NCBI GenBank assembly: GCA_021776415.1
Contig: JAJFFY010000097.1
Location: 1 to 32,631 of the forward strand
DNA from: Hyphococcus sp.
GTDB lineage: Bacteria; Pseudomonadota; Alphaproteobacteria; Caulobacterales; Parvularculaceae
DNA: 32,631 bases
Direction: 5' to 3'
The notes under the pieces were generated by a model. That model was not told where the DNA came from and searched no databases. It saw nothing but the letters and a program-made list of their open reading frames with translations. Made by a program: the position numbers and the translations under genes. Positions 31,763 through 32,631 of the stretch are shown here, piece by piece (position 1 is the first letter of the stretch; every line of letters starts with the position of its first letter).

Positions 31763-31783
31763 CTCCAGCGCCTCTGGAGGCGC
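31763..31783. repeat. Overlapping inverted repeats between ppsA and the DUF4010 gene
   Basis: Two mutually exclusive hairpins share bases: CTCCAG/CTGGAG (31763-31779) and GCGCCT/AGGCGC (31768-31783). They lie just after the stop of the DUF4010 gene. On that gene's strand the T run precedes rather than follows the stem, so a standard terminator is not supported, although a Rho-independent end without T run remains possible. Confidence 0.35.
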
Positions 31784-31787
31784 GTCA

Positions 31788-32631
31788 CTAAAAAAGCGTT
31801 ATGAAGGCGACACCAAGACCGATGGTTATCGTAATCGCCAGGGCGCCCGACACAAACCTGGTCATGGCCGCGCCGCCCGCTACTGTGGTCAAAACGATTT
31901 TGAAAAGCGTATTGGTGATCGCGGCTGCAAAAATTCCGATTGCTGCGACGGAAACATCAAGGCCGTCTCTGGCGAAGTTGCTGAGCGATAGCGTGATCGC
32001 GTCAACGTCGGCGATCCCGGAAACCACAGCGATTGCGTATATGCCCTGGGCGCCAAATGTCGCCTCTAGCCAGCGCGATACGATCATAATGACCGCCAGC
32101 AACCCGGCGAAGAAAAGTGCGGGTAGAATTTCCAGTGGGTTTGATAAGGTTGGCGTTTCCATCACATTGTCATTTTGACGCCTCATCTGAATGGCGCATA
32201 GGATTGTTGCCGTTATAATCATCACTAGAATTACAGGGCCGAGGGGGGCCAGGAGCGGTGGCCATACAATAGCGGCGATTACGGCGACGCGCGCCATCAT
32301 GATCGTCGCCGCAATGACGATGCCGTTGGCGAGGATGCGTTGAAGATGGGGTTGGCGTTGTCCCATGCGTGCAAAGGAAAGCGTCACCGCAGTGGAAGAA
32401 ACGAACCCGCCGAGAATGGCCGTACTCAGGATGCCGCGTTGCGCGCTTAGAACACGCGCACTGACATATCCTAAAAATGATATACCGCTAATGAGCACAA
32501 CCATAAGCCAGATTTCGAATGGATTTAAAGCATCATAGGGGCCGAAGCGCTGATTGGGAGCCAATGGCAGAATCACACCGGCGATCAGCAGGAATTGCAG
32601 AGCGGCAAAGATTTCTTTTTGATCCAGCTCG
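31788..32631 (-). CDS. DUF4010 / MgtC-SapB family membrane protein (N-terminus outside the window)
   Basis: The frame is open to the window edge, giving 281 visible residues. At least seven hydrophobic helices are seen, with the family-like stretches LSAQRGILSTAILGGFVSSTAVTLSFARM and AIAVVSGIADVDAITLS. These match the C-terminal DUF4010 part of MgtC/SapB-like proteins. The MgtC-type N-terminus would lie beyond 32631. The first visible residues, ELDQKEIFAALQFLLIAG, are in frame and hydrophobic, so the GTG at 32576 is not the true start. Members are thought to be involved in ion homeostasis, without a firm substrate. It lies upstream of ppsA on the same strand, separated by a region holding the FNR-like promoter. 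Confidence 0.88.
   Translation of the reverse strand, partial: ELDQKEIFAALQFLLIAGVILPLAPNQRFGPYDALNPFEIWLMVVLISGISFLGYVSARVLSAQRGILSTAILGGFVSSTAVTLSFARMGQRQPHLQRILANGIVIAATIMMARVAVIAAIVWPPLLAPLGPVILVMIITATILCAIQMRRQNDNVMETPTLSNPLEILPALFFAGLLAVIMIVSRWLEATFGAQGIYAIAVVSGIADVDAITLSLSNFARDGLDVSVAAIGIFAAAITNTLFKIVLTTVAGGAAMTRFVSGALAITITIGLGVAFITLF

Noticed and set aside
32576..32576. GTG at 32576 as start of the DUF4010 protein
   Set aside because: The frame continues upstream to the window edge with a hydrophobic helix in frame, so the gene is truncated by the window rather than starting there.
1..32631. CRISPR arrays, tRNA/rRNA genes, transposases, phage genes
   Set aside because: No regularly spaced repeats, cloverleaf-like or rRNA sequence, or transposase/integrase motifs were seen on either strand.

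Overview
The window looks like part of an alphaproteobacterial chromosome. The best evidence is a complete, about 2,825-residue NdvB/ChvB-type cyclic beta-1,2-glucan synthase, a family typical of that class. Support also comes from FNR/FixK-like promoter boxes and from sequence rich in GGCGCC-like words. The genus cannot be read from the sequence. There are no rRNA or tRNA genes, CRISPR arrays or intact insertion sequences. Nearly every gene is on the minus strand; a plus-strand block lies at about 8.9-16.2 kb, with one AraC gene reversed inside it.

Left block (1-8.3 kb, all minus). A tight five-gene set runs from 2929 down to the window edge: a classical SDR, an NTF2-like small protein, an unrecognised protein, an SDR lacking the catalytic Tyr, and an AhpD-like carboxymuconolactone decarboxylase. 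Two of its junctions overlap by 1-4 bases. Next come a probable metal-handling set (DUF4142 protein, cupredoxin lipoprotein, MetA-like outer-membrane protein), an AraC regulator, and four small or membrane proteins. One of these is a 58-residue single-span protein.

Middle block (8.9-16.2 kb). It holds an acyl-CoA/AMP ligase on the plus strand, a convergent AraC regulator, and, divergent from that regulator, a plus-strand series: small exported peptide, VOC protein, PNPOx/FNR/ferredoxin fusion, and dihydrolipoamide-dehydrogenase-like flavoprotein. This reads as a redox or detoxification module. A CCGGATTCTGAAA-like word recurs in several upstream regions of the left and middle blocks and may be a shared regulator site.

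Right block (16.6-32.6 kb, mostly minus). After a gene-free stretch full of TTCCCT/AGGGAA repeats come a COG1926-type phosphoribosyltransferase, a DUF3775 gene, a frameshifted acyl carrier protein gene, the cyclic glucan synthase preceded by a tandem universal stress protein, a PfkB-type sugar kinase overlapping PEP synthase, and the C-terminal part of a DUF4010/MgtC-type membrane protein. FNR/FixK-like boxes lie upstream of the Usp-glucan synthase and PEP synthase-PfkB operons. Both sit exactly 22 bases from a good -10 element, which is class II geometry. A third, weaker case precedes the phosphoribosyltransferase. The gene content recalls oxygen-limitation (dormancy) regulons: Usp, PfkB and phosphoribosyltransferase genes also occur together in the mycobacterial DosR regulon. 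I read this block as an oxygen-responsive carbon-management and envelope-glucan island with a decaying ACP/DUF3775 pair. That functional reading is inference.
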